Assembly: GCF_900111745.1 (NCBI RefSeq)
Contig: NZ_FOIJ01000002.1
Location: forward strand, 248,001-312,000
Direction of reading: 5' to 3'
DNA from: Stigmatella erecta
Lineage (GTDB): Bacteria; Myxococcota; Myxococcia; Myxococcales; Myxococcaceae
Length of the DNA stretch: 64,000 bases
This document shows, piece by piece, positions 18,566-27,552 of this stretch. The translations under genes and the position numbers were made by a program. The notes beneath the pieces are model-generated. The model had not been told where the DNA came from, did not search any database, and saw only the letters and a list, made by a program, of their open reading frames with translations. Numbering within the stretch: the stretch's first letter is position 1; the number at the start of each line of letters is the position of its first letter.

Positions 18566-21500
18566 ATGGAATCCTCCGGAGCTGGACGTCCTCGCCGGCA
18601 GTTGGCTCGAATCATCGCAGGCCTACTCCTGGGTCTCGTCACGGCCCTGGTGCTGGTGCTGGCCGCGGCGGTGGTCGCGCTGCACCACCTCGAACACCTC
18701 TGGTTGAAACCGCGCATCGTCTCCCAGGTAGAAGCCGCCACGGGGCTGCAGCTGGACTACCAGACCGCCCGGATCGCCCTGCTCTCGGGCCTGCGCCTGG
18801 AAGGGCTGGTGGTGCGGACTCCGCCGCCTTTTCAGGGCGTCGCGCCCGACCTGCTGCGCGTCGGCAGCCTGGAGGTCCAGTGGTCGCTGGGTTCCCTGCT
18901 GAGCAAGTCACCGCGCGTGAAGCGGGTAGCGGCGCAAGACATCACCCTGGCCGTAGTGGCCGACGAGGCAGGACTGACATCTCTCTCTGGGCTGATGGGG
19001 CCGAAAGCCCCCGAGCCACAGCCCGTTGCGCCACCACTCGGAGCCTCTCAGCAGATGGCTGCACTCCTGGCCTCCACGCCGCCCTTCGGCAAGGCCGAGC
19101 TGTCGGGCGTGTCGTTGAGCTACACCCGCGTTCGGAGCGGTGAAGTGCTCGAGCGCTGGTCCTTGGGTGGGCTCGCCGTCACGGTCGAAGCGAAGCATCA
19201 GGACGATGGATGGAAGCTCTTTGCCACCACGGGGCAAACCAGCGCGCCGCTTCCCGTGGAGTTGAGCCGTGAAGGTTCAGCCCTTCCGCCGGCCCAGGCC
19301 TTGTTGGAGCTGAGCTTCTCGGCGGAGGCCGGAGCATCGGCCGCCCGCGTGCGGGTGGATCTCGACGTCGCGCGGCAGACGTTCGATCCGCGGCTCACGG
19401 TCCGCTCGCTGCTGCACGGCACGGCCTCGGCGAAATTCGATGGCGAGAAGCGGCACATCACCCTCGAGCTGGACCGCACGCAGCTTACCGACAGCGCCGA
19501 GGTGCAGGCCCACCTGGTGCTTCCGGATGCGGCGGAGGCTCCCCCCGTCGTGACGCGGGCCTGGGTGGATGTGGAGCTTGGACGGCTGCTGCAATGGGTC
19601 CCCGCCGAGTGGCGGCTGTTCTCGCTCGAGCGCGGCAAGGTGCACTTGGAAGCGCAGGAGCTCACCCTCGGCGCCATACCGCAGCTGGGAGCCCAGGGCA
19701 GACTCGGGCTGGACGTCGAGATCGCGGCGCTCCGGCTTGCTCGAAACGATTCCCGGGTGACACTCGACAGTGGACACATCTCCTGGATGGCGGCCCCTGA
19801 TCCCCAGCAGGGGCTGTCCTCTCAGCTCGCATTCGCGCTTCAGGGGCTCGATGTCAGAGGGCCCACCACGCTTCTCATTCCGAAGGCCTCCGGTGAATTG
19901 AAGGGGCAGCGGTTGCGGCCAGATCCCTCATCGCCCATCCAGGCCGCTGGGGACGCCGTTCTGTCCGGAACGGTGGACGCATTGGACGTCCGTGCAGCCG
20001 GGAACCGCGTGACGGCTGAACGCCTGGGCTTCCAGCTCCAAGCGCCCCTGGCGGGCGAGCCGCCCTTCGCCCTGAAGGCGGACGTGCCCATCGGGGCGCT
20101 CCGGGTAGCCCTGGCGGATGGACGCGAGGTGCTGAAGGGCCCCGTGCACGTGAAGCTCGACGCATCGAACGTCTTCCCGCGGATGGATGAGCCACGGCTG
20201 AGCCGGGCCCGGGCCCGTCTGGAGCTCGATGTGGGCACGATGCACGCGTCGCTGGATGCCACCAAAGGGGCCGACGATGTGGCGTACACCCTGTCCCTCC
20301 AGACCCCGGACCTCGTGGCCGCCCGGCCCTTCATCCCCGAGTCTGTCGCTGCACGGATCCCTTGGAAGCACCTGGCCGTGACCCTGGCATCCACGGGCAG
20401 ACTGGCGGAGGTTTTCTCTCCCTCGCCCCGGCTGGAGCACCGGACGGAGCTGCGCCTGCAGCGGCCGGGATGGGACGGCGTGTCGGCCGGCAACATCGCC
20501 GCCGTGATGACCTCGCAAGGAGATGCTTGGCGGCACAAGGGCGAACTGGACCTTCAGATCGAAGGCCTGCGCATCGGTGAGACCGAAGCGGGTTCTCAGC
20601 ACCAGACCCTGACGCTGGACTTCGATCGCCGCCAGCCATCGCTGCGGCTGGGGCTCAAAAGCCATGCAGGGCTGAAGATGCCACTCGATGCCGCGTTGGC
20701 GTTCGACCGGAAGGCCCGCGCGCTTCGCTTGGATGTGAAGGGAGAGCTTCCACCCCTCGGAGCACTGTCACCGCTCCTGGCCAAGGCTCAGCTGCCCGCG
20801 GAGCTGGATTCCTCGCAGCTCGCGCTGAGCATCGAGTTGCAGGGCACGCTGCTCGGCGCGATCACGGACATCTCCGCGGACGGAACCCTGAGCCTGGCCC
20901 CCGACCCTCGGCGCACGGCCAGCTTCGAGGGAAAGGCGGTGGTGGGCGCACGGGGCATCCGCTGGAGGCAGGAGGGCTTGTCGATCAACCTTCCCGCGCT
21001 GCGTTGGCAAGTCGAGTCGGACGTCGAGGGGCCCCGGCGAAGCGTCCACAGCCACTTGACGGTGGAGATGCTCTCCCTGGGCCTGAGCGATCGCCGGCTG
21101 ATCTTCGCTGACCTGACAAGCGACACCACCGCCACCTTCACCGGCCAGTGGGAGGCGGGCGAGATCGACCTGAAGCAACTGTTGAAGGTCCGCTCGCTCG
21201 AACAGAGGCCCGCGCTGCCGTATCCGGTTCAGGACCTGGAGGGGTCGTTCTCCGTCCGCTGGAAGCCCCATGGCGTCATTCACATTCCCGACCTTTACCT
21301 GTCCCATTCAGGGACCCAGACCTTGCTGAGAGCCAGAGGCCGGCTCGATCTCAGCGACAACCAGCGCCGTCTGGCGGTGCAGGGGGCACTGGAGCAGGAC
21401 CTGTCCAAGCTCGCACAGCCTGGCTTCCTGGAGAGCAGTGGCAAGGCCACGGTCGAGTTCCGGGTGGCTTCGCCCGACCTGGTGGTCTTCCGAACCCTCT

Positions 21501-22252
21501 CCAACCTTCTCCTCCAGAACGTGAATGTGCGGCTGCCCGAGTCGGGGATCGCCATCGAAGCGCTCCATGGCAACGTGCCGGTGAATGGGAACGTGGAGCT
21601 GACCGGGAGCGGGGTGCGGCTGTTGAGCGACATCGATACGAACCCGTACTCGATGCTTCGTTTCGCCGATCAACATCCCTTGCTCACGCGCAGCAGCTTC
21701 ATGTCCGCGAGCAGCATCACCACGCCGTTCGTCTCCATCGCGCCCCTGGCTGGAAACCTGTCCATCAACCAGAACGTGGTGTCCATGAGCCAGTTGGAGA
21801 TGGGCGTCCGCGGTGGGCGTGTCACCGGACAGTGCGTGCTGGACTGGCAGGGGAAACACTCCCTCCTGGAGGCTCACGTGCGGGCGACTGGCGTGAGGTC
21901 GTCCCGGGGAGAGCCCTTCGACGGAAATGCCGCCGTGGTCATCTCCGGCAAGGATCGCAGCATCAACGGGCGCGCGGAGATCCTGCGCATTGGCAACCGC
22001 CACCTGTTCGATCTGCTCGATCTCGAGGATCCGCACCATGCCGATCCCGCCACCAACCGTGTCCGCTACGCGTTGGGGCTCGGCTACCCGAAGCACGTGC
22101 GGGTGAGCTTCAACCACGGCTTTGGCCGCCTGGCCATCACCATGGGCGGCCCGGCCAGTCTGCTCAGCATCGATGAGATCCGGGGCATTCCCATCGGCCC
22201 CATCATCGACCGCGTCATCAACTCCTTGTCGCTTCCGGAGGCCACACCATGA
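18566..22252 (+). CDS. Giant AsmA-like / inter-membrane lipid-transfer protein
   Basis: A 1228-residue protein with a single N-terminal membrane anchor (about 14-42, LLLGLVTALVLVLAAAVVAL) followed by ~1180 periplasmic residues of repetitive beta-strand sequence. This is the AsmA/TamB/YhdP/YdbH architecture, thought to form a hydrophobic groove bridging inner and outer membranes for phospholipid transport. Typical pieces are KPRIVSQVEAATGLQLDYQTARIALLSGLRLEGLVV right after the anchor and repeated LRARGRLDLS or VTGQCVLDW strands near the C-terminus. It overlaps the next lipoprotein gene by 4 bp (ATGA). The start lacks a good ribosome site. No exact subfamily can be fixed without alignment. Confidence 0.8.
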   Translation: MESSGAGRPRRQLARIIAGLLLGLVTALVLVLAAAVVALHHLEHLWLKPRIVSQVEAATGLQLDYQTARIALLSGLRLEGLVVRTPPPFQGVAPDLLRVGSLEVQWSLGSLLSKSPRVKRVAAQDITLAVVADEAGLTSLSGLMGPKAPEPQPVAPPLGASQQMAALLASTPPFGKAELSGVSLSYTRVRSGEVLERWSLGGLAVTVEAKHQDDGWKLFATTGQTSAPLPVELSREGSALPPAQALLELSFSAEAGASAARVRVDLDVARQTFDPRLTVRSLLHGTASAKFDGEKRHITLELDRTQLTDSAEVQAHLVLPDAAEAPPVVTRAWVDVELGRLLQWVPAEWRLFSLERGKVHLEAQELTLGAIPQLGAQGRLGLDVEIAALRLARNDSRVTLDSGHISWMAAPDPQQGLSSQLAFALQGLDVRGPTTLLIPKASGELKGQRLRPDPSSPIQAAGDAVLSGTVDALDVRAAGNRVTAERLGFQLQAPLAGEPPFALKADVPIGALRVALADGREVLKGPVHVKLDASNVFPRMDEPRLSRARARLELDVGTMHASLDATKGADDVAYTLSLQTPDLVAARPFIPESVAARIPWKHLAVTLASTGRLAEVFSPSPRLEHRTELRLQRPGWDGVSAGNIAAVMTSQGDAWRHKGELDLQIEGLRIGETEAGSQHQTLTLDFDRRQPSLRLGLKSHAGLKMPLDAALAFDRKARALRLDVKGELPPLGALSPLLAKAQLPAELDSSQLALSIELQGTLLGAITDISADGTLSLAPDPRRTASFEGKAVVGARGIRWRQEGLSINLPALRWQVESDVEGPRRSVHSHLTVEMLSLGLSDRRLIFADLTSDTTATFTGQWEAGEIDLKQLLKVRSLEQRPALPYPVQDLEGSFSVRWKPHGVIHIPDLYLSHSGTQTLLRARGRLDLSDNQRRLAVQGALEQDLSKLAQPGFLESSGKATVEFRVASPDLVVFRTLSNLLLQNVNVRLPESGIAIEALHGNVPVNGNVELTGSGVRLLSDIDTNPYSMLRFADQHPLLTRSSFMSASSITTPFVSIAPLAGNLSINQNVVSMSQLEMGVRGGRVTGQCVLDWQGKHSLLEAHVRATGVRSSRGEPFDGNAAVVISGKDRSINGRAEILRIGNRHLFDLLDLEDPHHADPATNRVRYALGLGYPKHVRVSFNHGFGRLAITMGGPASLLSIDEIRGIPIGPIIDRVINSLSLPEATP

Positions 22253-22788
22253 AGCACCGCGGGTTGCTGCTGCTTGCCGCCCTCGCCGCTCCCGGGTGCA
22301 TCCGCGCTCCGGAGATCGTCATGGTGGATCGCGCGACAGCGCTCGAAGAGCAGGCCTCGGGATCGTTCCAGGACGTGGAGCGGCGGCTTGCTCGCGCGGG
22401 GATGAGCCCGGCGCCGGTGCCGCTCACGCCCAACCAATTGGAGGATCTCGGGCTCCAACCCACGCCGTTGGTCGAGAACATGGGCAAGACGCAGGCGGAC
22501 CGCGTCGACGAGCTGCTGCGGCGCCACTGCGTGGGCGAGGGGCGGGACGGACTGCTCGTGGACACCCGGCACAGTTGTCAGGCCGGACGCCTGTCGGCGG
22601 ATGACGTCGCCCTGGTGGAGCGAGTGAACCGGGCCCGGCTGCAGCTCTGGCAGTGGATGCAGACGGTCCGCCCCGGCGTGCCGGCAGGGTCCCTGCGGCA
22701 GCGTTGGCGGCAGCTCCATGTGGAGGGGGTGGTCTGCGGGGGCTGGGTCGAGTCCGATGACGGCACCTGGGGAGAAAAGAAGTGCTGA
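22249..22788 (+). CDS. Lipoprotein with YdbL/DUF1318-like C-terminus
   Basis: A 179-residue lipoprotein (signal MKHRGLLLLAALAAPGC, lipobox APGC at residue 17). The C-terminal ~60 residues (VALVERVNRARLQLWQWM ... LRQRWRQLHVEGVVCGGWVESDDGTWGEKK) resemble the DUF1318/YdbL pattern by eye: the LVxRxNxAR helix and the ending with xxxGxWxxK. In E. coli ydbL is encoded with ydbH (AsmA-like) and ynbE (small OM lipoprotein). Here the upstream partner is AsmA-like, and the lipidated N-terminus might stand in for YnbE; that is inference. Both junctions are overlapped (4 bp upstream, 7 bp downstream), indicating one translation-coupled operon. Confidence 0.72.
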   Translation: MKHRGLLLLAALAAPGCIRAPEIVMVDRATALEEQASGSFQDVERRLARAGMSPAPVPLTPNQLEDLGLQPTPLVENMGKTQADRVDELLRRHCVGEGRDGLLVDTRHSCQAGRLSADDVALVERVNRARLQLWQWMQTVRPGVPAGSLRQRWRQLHVEGVVCGGWVESDDGTWGEKKC

Positions 22789-25700
22789 CGCCTCGTGGCG
22801 GGCTCTTCCTGGTCCTGGCCGTTCTCTTCGCGTGCGCCACCTGGGCGCAGGACGATGAGAATGACGGTGGCCTGCGCACGCCCACGCGGCTCACCGTGGG
22901 CATGGGAGATCACTTCCTGGGGCAGCTGGAGCCCGATGGGAAGCGGCTGATCTTCGTGTCCAACCGCAACATCGCGACCGAGATCTATGCGCAGGAGCTG
23001 GAAGGGGGGCGCGAGCGCCGTCTCTTCGATGAAGGCGCTGACGTGACCTGGCCGCGGATCAGCCCCGACGGCAAGCAGCTGCTCTACATCTCGTTCCGGG
23101 ATCAGGCCGGCGGTCAACTGTGTGTGCGGAATCTGCCCGCCGCGGACGAGCGCCGCTGCCTCGAGGAGGAGAGCAGCGCGGTGCAGGCGGAATGGATCGA
23201 TGCCTCGCATGTCGCGTTGGTGAGCCGGGCCGCCATCCAGGGCGACCTGCATTTGTCGCGGGTCGACGTGGCGCACACGCTGAGCGCGAAGCCCCTGCTG
23301 GAGAGAAACCTGACCAGCCCCACCCTCTCTCCCGATGGGCGCTGGCTGGTGTACGTCCCGATCGAGCGCGCCGTGCCGCAGGTAGGCCCCGGGTTCGCCG
23401 CGCGCGCCGCGCGCCACCTGGAGGCACTGCGGCTGGATCGCCCGGGCGCTGCGCCCATCCCGCTGGCCCTCGATCTTCCAGGACAGACCGGGCAGCCGGT
23501 GTTCGCCCGTGATGGGCGCTCCTTGTACGTGGTGCAGTTCTTCACCGACTCCAATGGGGACGAGGTGATTGACGCCAGCGACAGCGGGGTGCTGTTCCGG
23601 GTGCCTTTCGCCGCGGAGCGCGAGGATGCGCCCGAACTGGCCGCCGCCTCCAGTCCGGACCAGCTCACCAGTGTGGCCTGGAACTGCGAGTATCCAGCCC
23701 CTGCGGCCGAGTCACTCATCGCGACCTGCTCGCGCGATCGAACGCTGGATGTGTACCAGCTGCCGCTCGATGGCCAGGTTCCCAGCAATTGGGACGTTCC
23801 TCGTCTCAATGAAGAGCTGAGAATGGTCGGCCGGCGCGCCGATCAGCTCCTGCTCTATCGCCAGCGCCTGCTGCTCGAGGCCCGGCCCAAACCCCGCCGG
23901 CTGCTGATGATGCGCCTGAGCTATCTGCACCTGGCTTTCGAGGACTTCGATGCGGCAGGGTTCTACGCCCGCGGCATGCGCTCGGTGAACGATCCCGCCA
24001 CCGCAGGCCTGGCGGAGCCGCTGCAGATCCTCATCGATCACCGGCGCGCCATGAAGGAGCGCGAGCGCGGCCAGATGGTGGACGAGCTGAGAGAGGACGA
24101 GCGGCAGCGAATGGCCGCGTTGGAGCCCACCGCCGCTCCGAGCCCGCCCTCCACCGTCTTTCAACACGTGGTGCGCAGCGAGCTGGCGGAGGACGCTGGC
24201 GACTTCACGCGGGCGCGTCAGGAGCTGGAGGCGGCGCAGCTGACCGACACCACACCGCGCGCGGTGCTGGAAGCCTGGTTCGAACGGGCGGACTCGCTCT
24301 ACCGCAAGCTCGACGACCGGGAGGCCCTGGTGGAAGCCGGCCGCCGGCTCTCCCTGAACAAGGTCTTCCATGAGGACGATCAGCTCGACTTCGCGCGTGC
24401 CGCCGTCCGTGCCCTGTACCGGGGACGTCCCTATGCACAGGCGGATGCCGCCATGGCCCAGGCCCTTGCGTCGGCACCCGCTGGCTCGGCCTATGCGTTC
24501 GCCCTGGAGATGGGCCGGCATGTCAACGCGGTGCACGACGAGCGCCCTCCCCGCCCTGTCCGGGATGCCTTGATTGCGTTCTACCAGCAGCAGAAGGATC
24601 CCCTTCGCCGCCGTGCACTGGTGCAAGACGCCGTCGAGCGCGCGGCGAGTCTCGGGGCGGACGGGGTGATGGAGGCGCTGGCGACGGTCTACGTCGATGA
24701 CACCCCGGCCGGCACCGAGGAACGCCGCCGGGCCGAGCGGCTGTTCCGCCGTGCGATGACGGGCCGCGCCTACCGCCGGTTGGGGAGGCAGCGCCTGGAT
24801 AACGCCCGTGCCGACTTCGATCTCGTGACGCAGCGGACGGGCTCCCTGGAGAGCGCTGTCGAGTCCATCAACCTGCGTCTGCGCGCTGGCACGAGCCCCG
24901 AGGTGGTGGAGAAGGAAGTCACCACCACCGCCGCCAAGATGGCCGAGCCGCTCGCGCACTTCGTGAAGGCCTATCTCATGGCCTGCCAGCTGCCCGGGCT
25001 GGATGACGAGGCTCACGCTCGGACGGTGTCGGCGGCCGTGAAGGAACTGCGCGTGTCGTGGAAGGAGCTCAAGAGCCAGCGCGCGGTGCAGGCCCTCTCT
25101 GGCGCCATCCATCACGAGGACTTCCTCCGCCGCCAGGATCCAGCCGCCGCGGAGCGGGCCAACCGGCACTACTTGATCGCCCTGGACCTGGTGCGCAACA
25201 ACGTCCGCTACCGGGCGATGATCCTCGGCGCGTTGGGGCTGCTGCACACCCAGGTGGGCAACTTCCACATCGCGCTGGAGTACCTTGAGCAACGGGACAA
25301 GTTCCCCTCCGTGGACAACGCAGCGGGGCTGGCGGTGTCCCTGGCCCGGGCTCGGGCGCTCTTGCACACCGGCCGAGAGGAGGAGGCGGCGAAGACGGCG
25401 GATCAAGCCCTGGCCCGGCTGGATGCCACGCCGGAGCTGGCCGGATTCGGGCTCCTCGCACTGGATCGCGCGGCGCTCTACAACCTCGCCGCGGGACGGT
25501 TCAAGCGTGCGTTGGCGCTCTATGATCGCGAGCTGTCCCTCCTGGACGCGGGAGCCCGCGACCAGGAGGGGCTCCGCAACCGGCTGGTGGTGCGGCTGGC
25601 CCGTAGCGCCGCGGCGCTGGGGGAAGAGCAGCCCCAGCGGGCCTTGGAGGACCTGGCCATCGTTGATCGAGACCTGGCGGATCCTGCGGTGCAGGCCACG

Positions 25701-26246
25701 TTGGGCTGGCGGCGCGCCACCCCCAGGCACGTCATGCGGTCCTATCGCATCATCGCCGCAGGACTGCGCGCCAACGCGGAGACCCGGCTCGGACGCCTGG
25801 AGGTTGCCGCCCGCGCGCTTGAACAGCGGCGTGCACTGTTCCTGGACCAGTTCGACGAGCTGGATCGCGATCAGGACGCCAGCGCGGTGACGTTGGCGGA
25901 GCTGAGACTGGCCGAGAATGCCGTGGATCGCCGGGACATGGCGCAGGCGGCCCGCTGGTTGGGCGAGGCGATCGCGCATGCCGACACCCTCCTCGAACGC
26001 ACCCACGCGCCAGCCGATGCCGGCCAGCTGGGGGCGCTCTGGTTCGCGGCGCAGCTGCACGCAGGGGGGAGCACGCAGCTTCCTTTCGACGTGCCCGAGC
26101 GCCTGGGCCAGGCGCATCGCGCCCTCCTCGGCCAACGCTCTCCTGCCTGGCGTTCATACCTGGCGTGGTTCGAGATCTATCTGGCCCTCGGTGCGAGCGG
26201 AGCGCTCCCCGTGGAGCCCCAGCCGCACTCACCCGAATCTTTTTGA
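22782..26246 (+). CDS. Exported beta-propeller (PD40/TolB-like) and TPR protein
   Basis: A 1154-residue exported protein. It begins with GTG preceded by GGAG and overlaps the lipoprotein gene by 7 bp. The signal peptide is LFLVLAVLFACATWAQ. Residues ~40-350 are PD40/TolB-type propeller blades (LEPDGKRLIFVSNRNIATEIYAQEL, ISPDGKQLLYISFRDQ, LSPDGRWLVYV, FARDGRSLYVVQFF). The remaining ~780 residues are helical TPR-like repeats (GLLHTQVGNFHIALEYLEQRDKF, LYNLAAGRFKRALALYDRELSLLDAG). Its position as third gene of the AsmA-like operon suggests a periplasmic scaffold for the same envelope machine; no enzymatic motif is visible. A bidirectional terminator follows directly. Confidence 0.85.
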   Translation: MLTPRGGLFLVLAVLFACATWAQDDENDGGLRTPTRLTVGMGDHFLGQLEPDGKRLIFVSNRNIATEIYAQELEGGRERRLFDEGADVTWPRISPDGKQLLYISFRDQAGGQLCVRNLPAADERRCLEEESSAVQAEWIDASHVALVSRAAIQGDLHLSRVDVAHTLSAKPLLERNLTSPTLSPDGRWLVYVPIERAVPQVGPGFAARAARHLEALRLDRPGAAPIPLALDLPGQTGQPVFARDGRSLYVVQFFTDSNGDEVIDASDSGVLFRVPFAAEREDAPELAAASSPDQLTSVAWNCEYPAPAAESLIATCSRDRTLDVYQLPLDGQVPSNWDVPRLNEELRMVGRRADQLLLYRQRLLLEARPKPRRLLMMRLSYLHLAFEDFDAAGFYARGMRSVNDPATAGLAEPLQILIDHRRAMKERERGQMVDELREDERQRMAALEPTAAPSPPSTVFQHVVRSELAEDAGDFTRARQELEAAQLTDTTPRAVLEAWFERADSLYRKLDDREALVEAGRRLSLNKVFHEDDQLDFARAAVRALYRGRPYAQADAAMAQALASAPAGSAYAFALEMGRHVNAVHDERPPRPVRDALIAFYQQQKDPLRRRALVQDAVERAASLGADGVMEALATVYVDDTPAGTEERRRAERLFRRAMTGRAYRRLGRQRLDNARADFDLVTQRTGSLESAVESINLRLRAGTSPEVVEKEVTTTAAKMAEPLAHFVKAYLMACQLPGLDDEAHARTVSAAVKELRVSWKELKSQRAVQALSGAIHHEDFLRRQDPAAAERANRHYLIALDLVRNNVRYRAMILGALGLLHTQVGNFHIALEYLEQRDKFPSVDNAAGLAVSLARARALLHTGREEEAAKTADQALARLDATPELAGFGLLALDRAALYNLAAGRFKRALALYDRELSLLDAGARDQEGLRNRLVVRLARSAAALGEEQPQRALEDLAIVDRDLADPAVQATLGWRRATPRHVMRSYRIIAAGLRANAETRLGRLEVAARALEQRRALFLDQFDELDRDQDASAVTLAELRLAENAVDRRDMAQAARWLGEAIAHADTLLERTHAPADAGQLGALWFAAQLHAGGSTQLPFDVPERLGQAHRALLGQRSPAWRSYLAWFEIYLALGASGALPVEPQPHSPESF

Positions 26247-26326
26247 AGGCAACGAGGGCCAAAAAAGCCCAGCACCCCGTTCAGGTTGCTGAGCTTTTGA
26301 ATGTGGAGGCGGCGGGAATCGAACCC
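26245..26326 (+). repeat. Left copy of tmRNA 3' end plus terminator (putative attL)
   Basis: 82 bp nearly identical (~92% by eye) and in the same orientation to 37123-37205. The last 28 bp (26299-26326) are identical and include the T-arm and acceptor end of tmRNA (minus-strand GGTTCGATTCCCGCC then GCCTCC). Beyond 26326 similarity stops; no tag reading frame or other tmRNA part is present. This is the pattern left when an element integrates into the 3' end of ssrA. Confidence 0.8.
26261..26298. terminator. Bidirectional terminator after the propeller/TPR gene
   Basis: The stem 26266-26277 with 26284-26295 (AGCCCAGCACCC/GGTTGCTGAGCT) has one mismatch and G-T pairs. It is followed by TTTT on the plus strand and by TTTTTT on the minus strand. 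It is a diverged copy of the tmRNA terminator at 37.14 kb and now ends the 18.6-26.2 kb operon. Confidence 0.75.
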
Positions 26327-26660
26327 TCCTCAAGGCGGAAGCAAAACCCTAAGCAGGCCGCGCTGTTACCGGCTAACGCATTGCCCTCACACCGTATCGT
26401 TCCCCGCTCCGTCCCGTTGCGTCCCGCCTCGTCCCGTTCAACTCCCCGCTGGAGGGTCACACTGGGGGCACATGCGGCCGAACAGGGGCAATTTGCTTGG
26501 ACGCAAGCGGCCTGAGTTCCCCGGTCTCCCAGGGCTCCCCGTCAGCGTCCCTCACCTCCCGCTCTGCTCCCGCCCGCTACGTCCACCAGGGCTCCTGTCC
26601 TTCCTATGCTCGCGGGCCCTGGCCCTATGGATGGGCCAGCCGGAATGCTATCAGGGCGGC
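26327..26660. other. Non-coding left end of the island
   Basis: No gene supported. Translations such as those containing GIEPSSRRKQ are the well-known artefacts of reading through a tRNA/tmRNA end. The stretch includes tandem CGTCCCG-like units at 26400-26440 and the first copy of the 78-bp repeat (26535-26612). Confidence 0.6.
26535..26612 (+). repeat. 78-bp direct repeat, copy 1
   Basis: Matches 33455-33532 at 77 of 78 positions (only GTCCACC versus GCCCACC differs), in the same orientation, ~6.9 kb apart. It lies 49 bp before the NTase pseudogene. It could be an internal recombination site or the scar of a nested insertion. Confidence 0.85.
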
Positions 26661-27452
26661 ATGCACCACCTCCCTGACCGGCACCGTGAATTCCTCACCT
26701 CCGCGCTCGACGCCTGGAAGGCGCACCCTGGAATCCTGGGCGTCCTGGCGGGTGGCTCGTACCTGAGCCGGAGCATGGATGCGTTCTCCGACCTGGATCT
26801 CGTGCTGGTGGTCTCGGAGGCGCTGCGGGCCACCATCGCCCAGGAGCGCCTCGGGCTCGCGGGCGGCGGGGCCCCTGCTGCAAGGCTTCACAGGGGAGCG
26901 GCGAGCCCCGGCTGCTCATCTGCCTCTATGGTCCGCCGCTGCTGCATGTCGACCTGAAGTTCCTCTCCGTCGCCGAGCTTGACGTGCGCATCGAAGATCC
27001 GGAGGTGCTCTTCGAGCGGGGTGACACCATCACGGAGCGCCTGCGCTCGACGCGGGCGAGCGCCCTGGAGGCGCCATCGCCACAGTGGGTGGAGGACCGC
27101 TTCTGGGTGTGGATCCACTACGGCATCGACAAGGTGCGGCGCGGGGAGCTGTTCGAGTGCATGGACCTGCTGGCGCTCCTCCGGGCCCAGGCCCTGGCGC
27201 CGCTGCTCCACCGCCCGCCTGGACGGTGGACTCTGGCGGGGAGTGCGGCGGCTCGAAGCCTCGCGCCAGGCTCCGGCGCTGGCGCGAGTCTGTGCGCGCC
27301 ATGATGCGCAGGAGTGCCTCCAGGCGCTGGTGGCCGCAGTCGAGGTCTACACCACATTGAGAGGGGAGATGGGTATGCCGGGAGCCCCCCAGCCCTCACC
27401 GGCGGAGCCCGTCGTCCGCGCCTCCCTGGCGGAGATCCGCGCAGGGAAGTGA
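26661..27452 (+). pseudogene. Nucleotidyltransferase-like gene broken by frameshifts
   Basis: The ATG at 26661 opens HHLPDRHREFLTSALDAW, then the nucleotidyltransferase active-site pattern GGSYLSRSMDAFSDLDLVLV (GGS then DxD). The frame changes near 26865 (GPLLQGFTGERR), again near 26895 (GEPRLLICLYGPPLLHVDLKFL through GIDKVRRGELFECMDLLALLRAQAL) and again near 27225 (VRRLEASRQAPALARVCARHDAQECLQALVAAVEVYTTLR), ending at 27452. The four pieces together make one ~260-residue protein like uncharacterised NTP_transf_2 proteins. Three frameshifts make decay more likely than sequencing error. Confidence 0.7.
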
Positions 27453-27552
27453 AGACGCCTCAGGCTTGAGGTGCGCGCGCATCCTGGTGGTGCGGGACAT
27501 AGGATGAATTCACGCTCTTTTCGCCCAGGCCCCGCACCGTTAGGTGTAGGCC

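Noticed and set aside
26299-26400. Possible tRNA gene at the left repeat
   Set aside because: Only the T-arm and acceptor 3' strand are present; no D-arm, anticodon arm or matching 5' acceptor strand was found.
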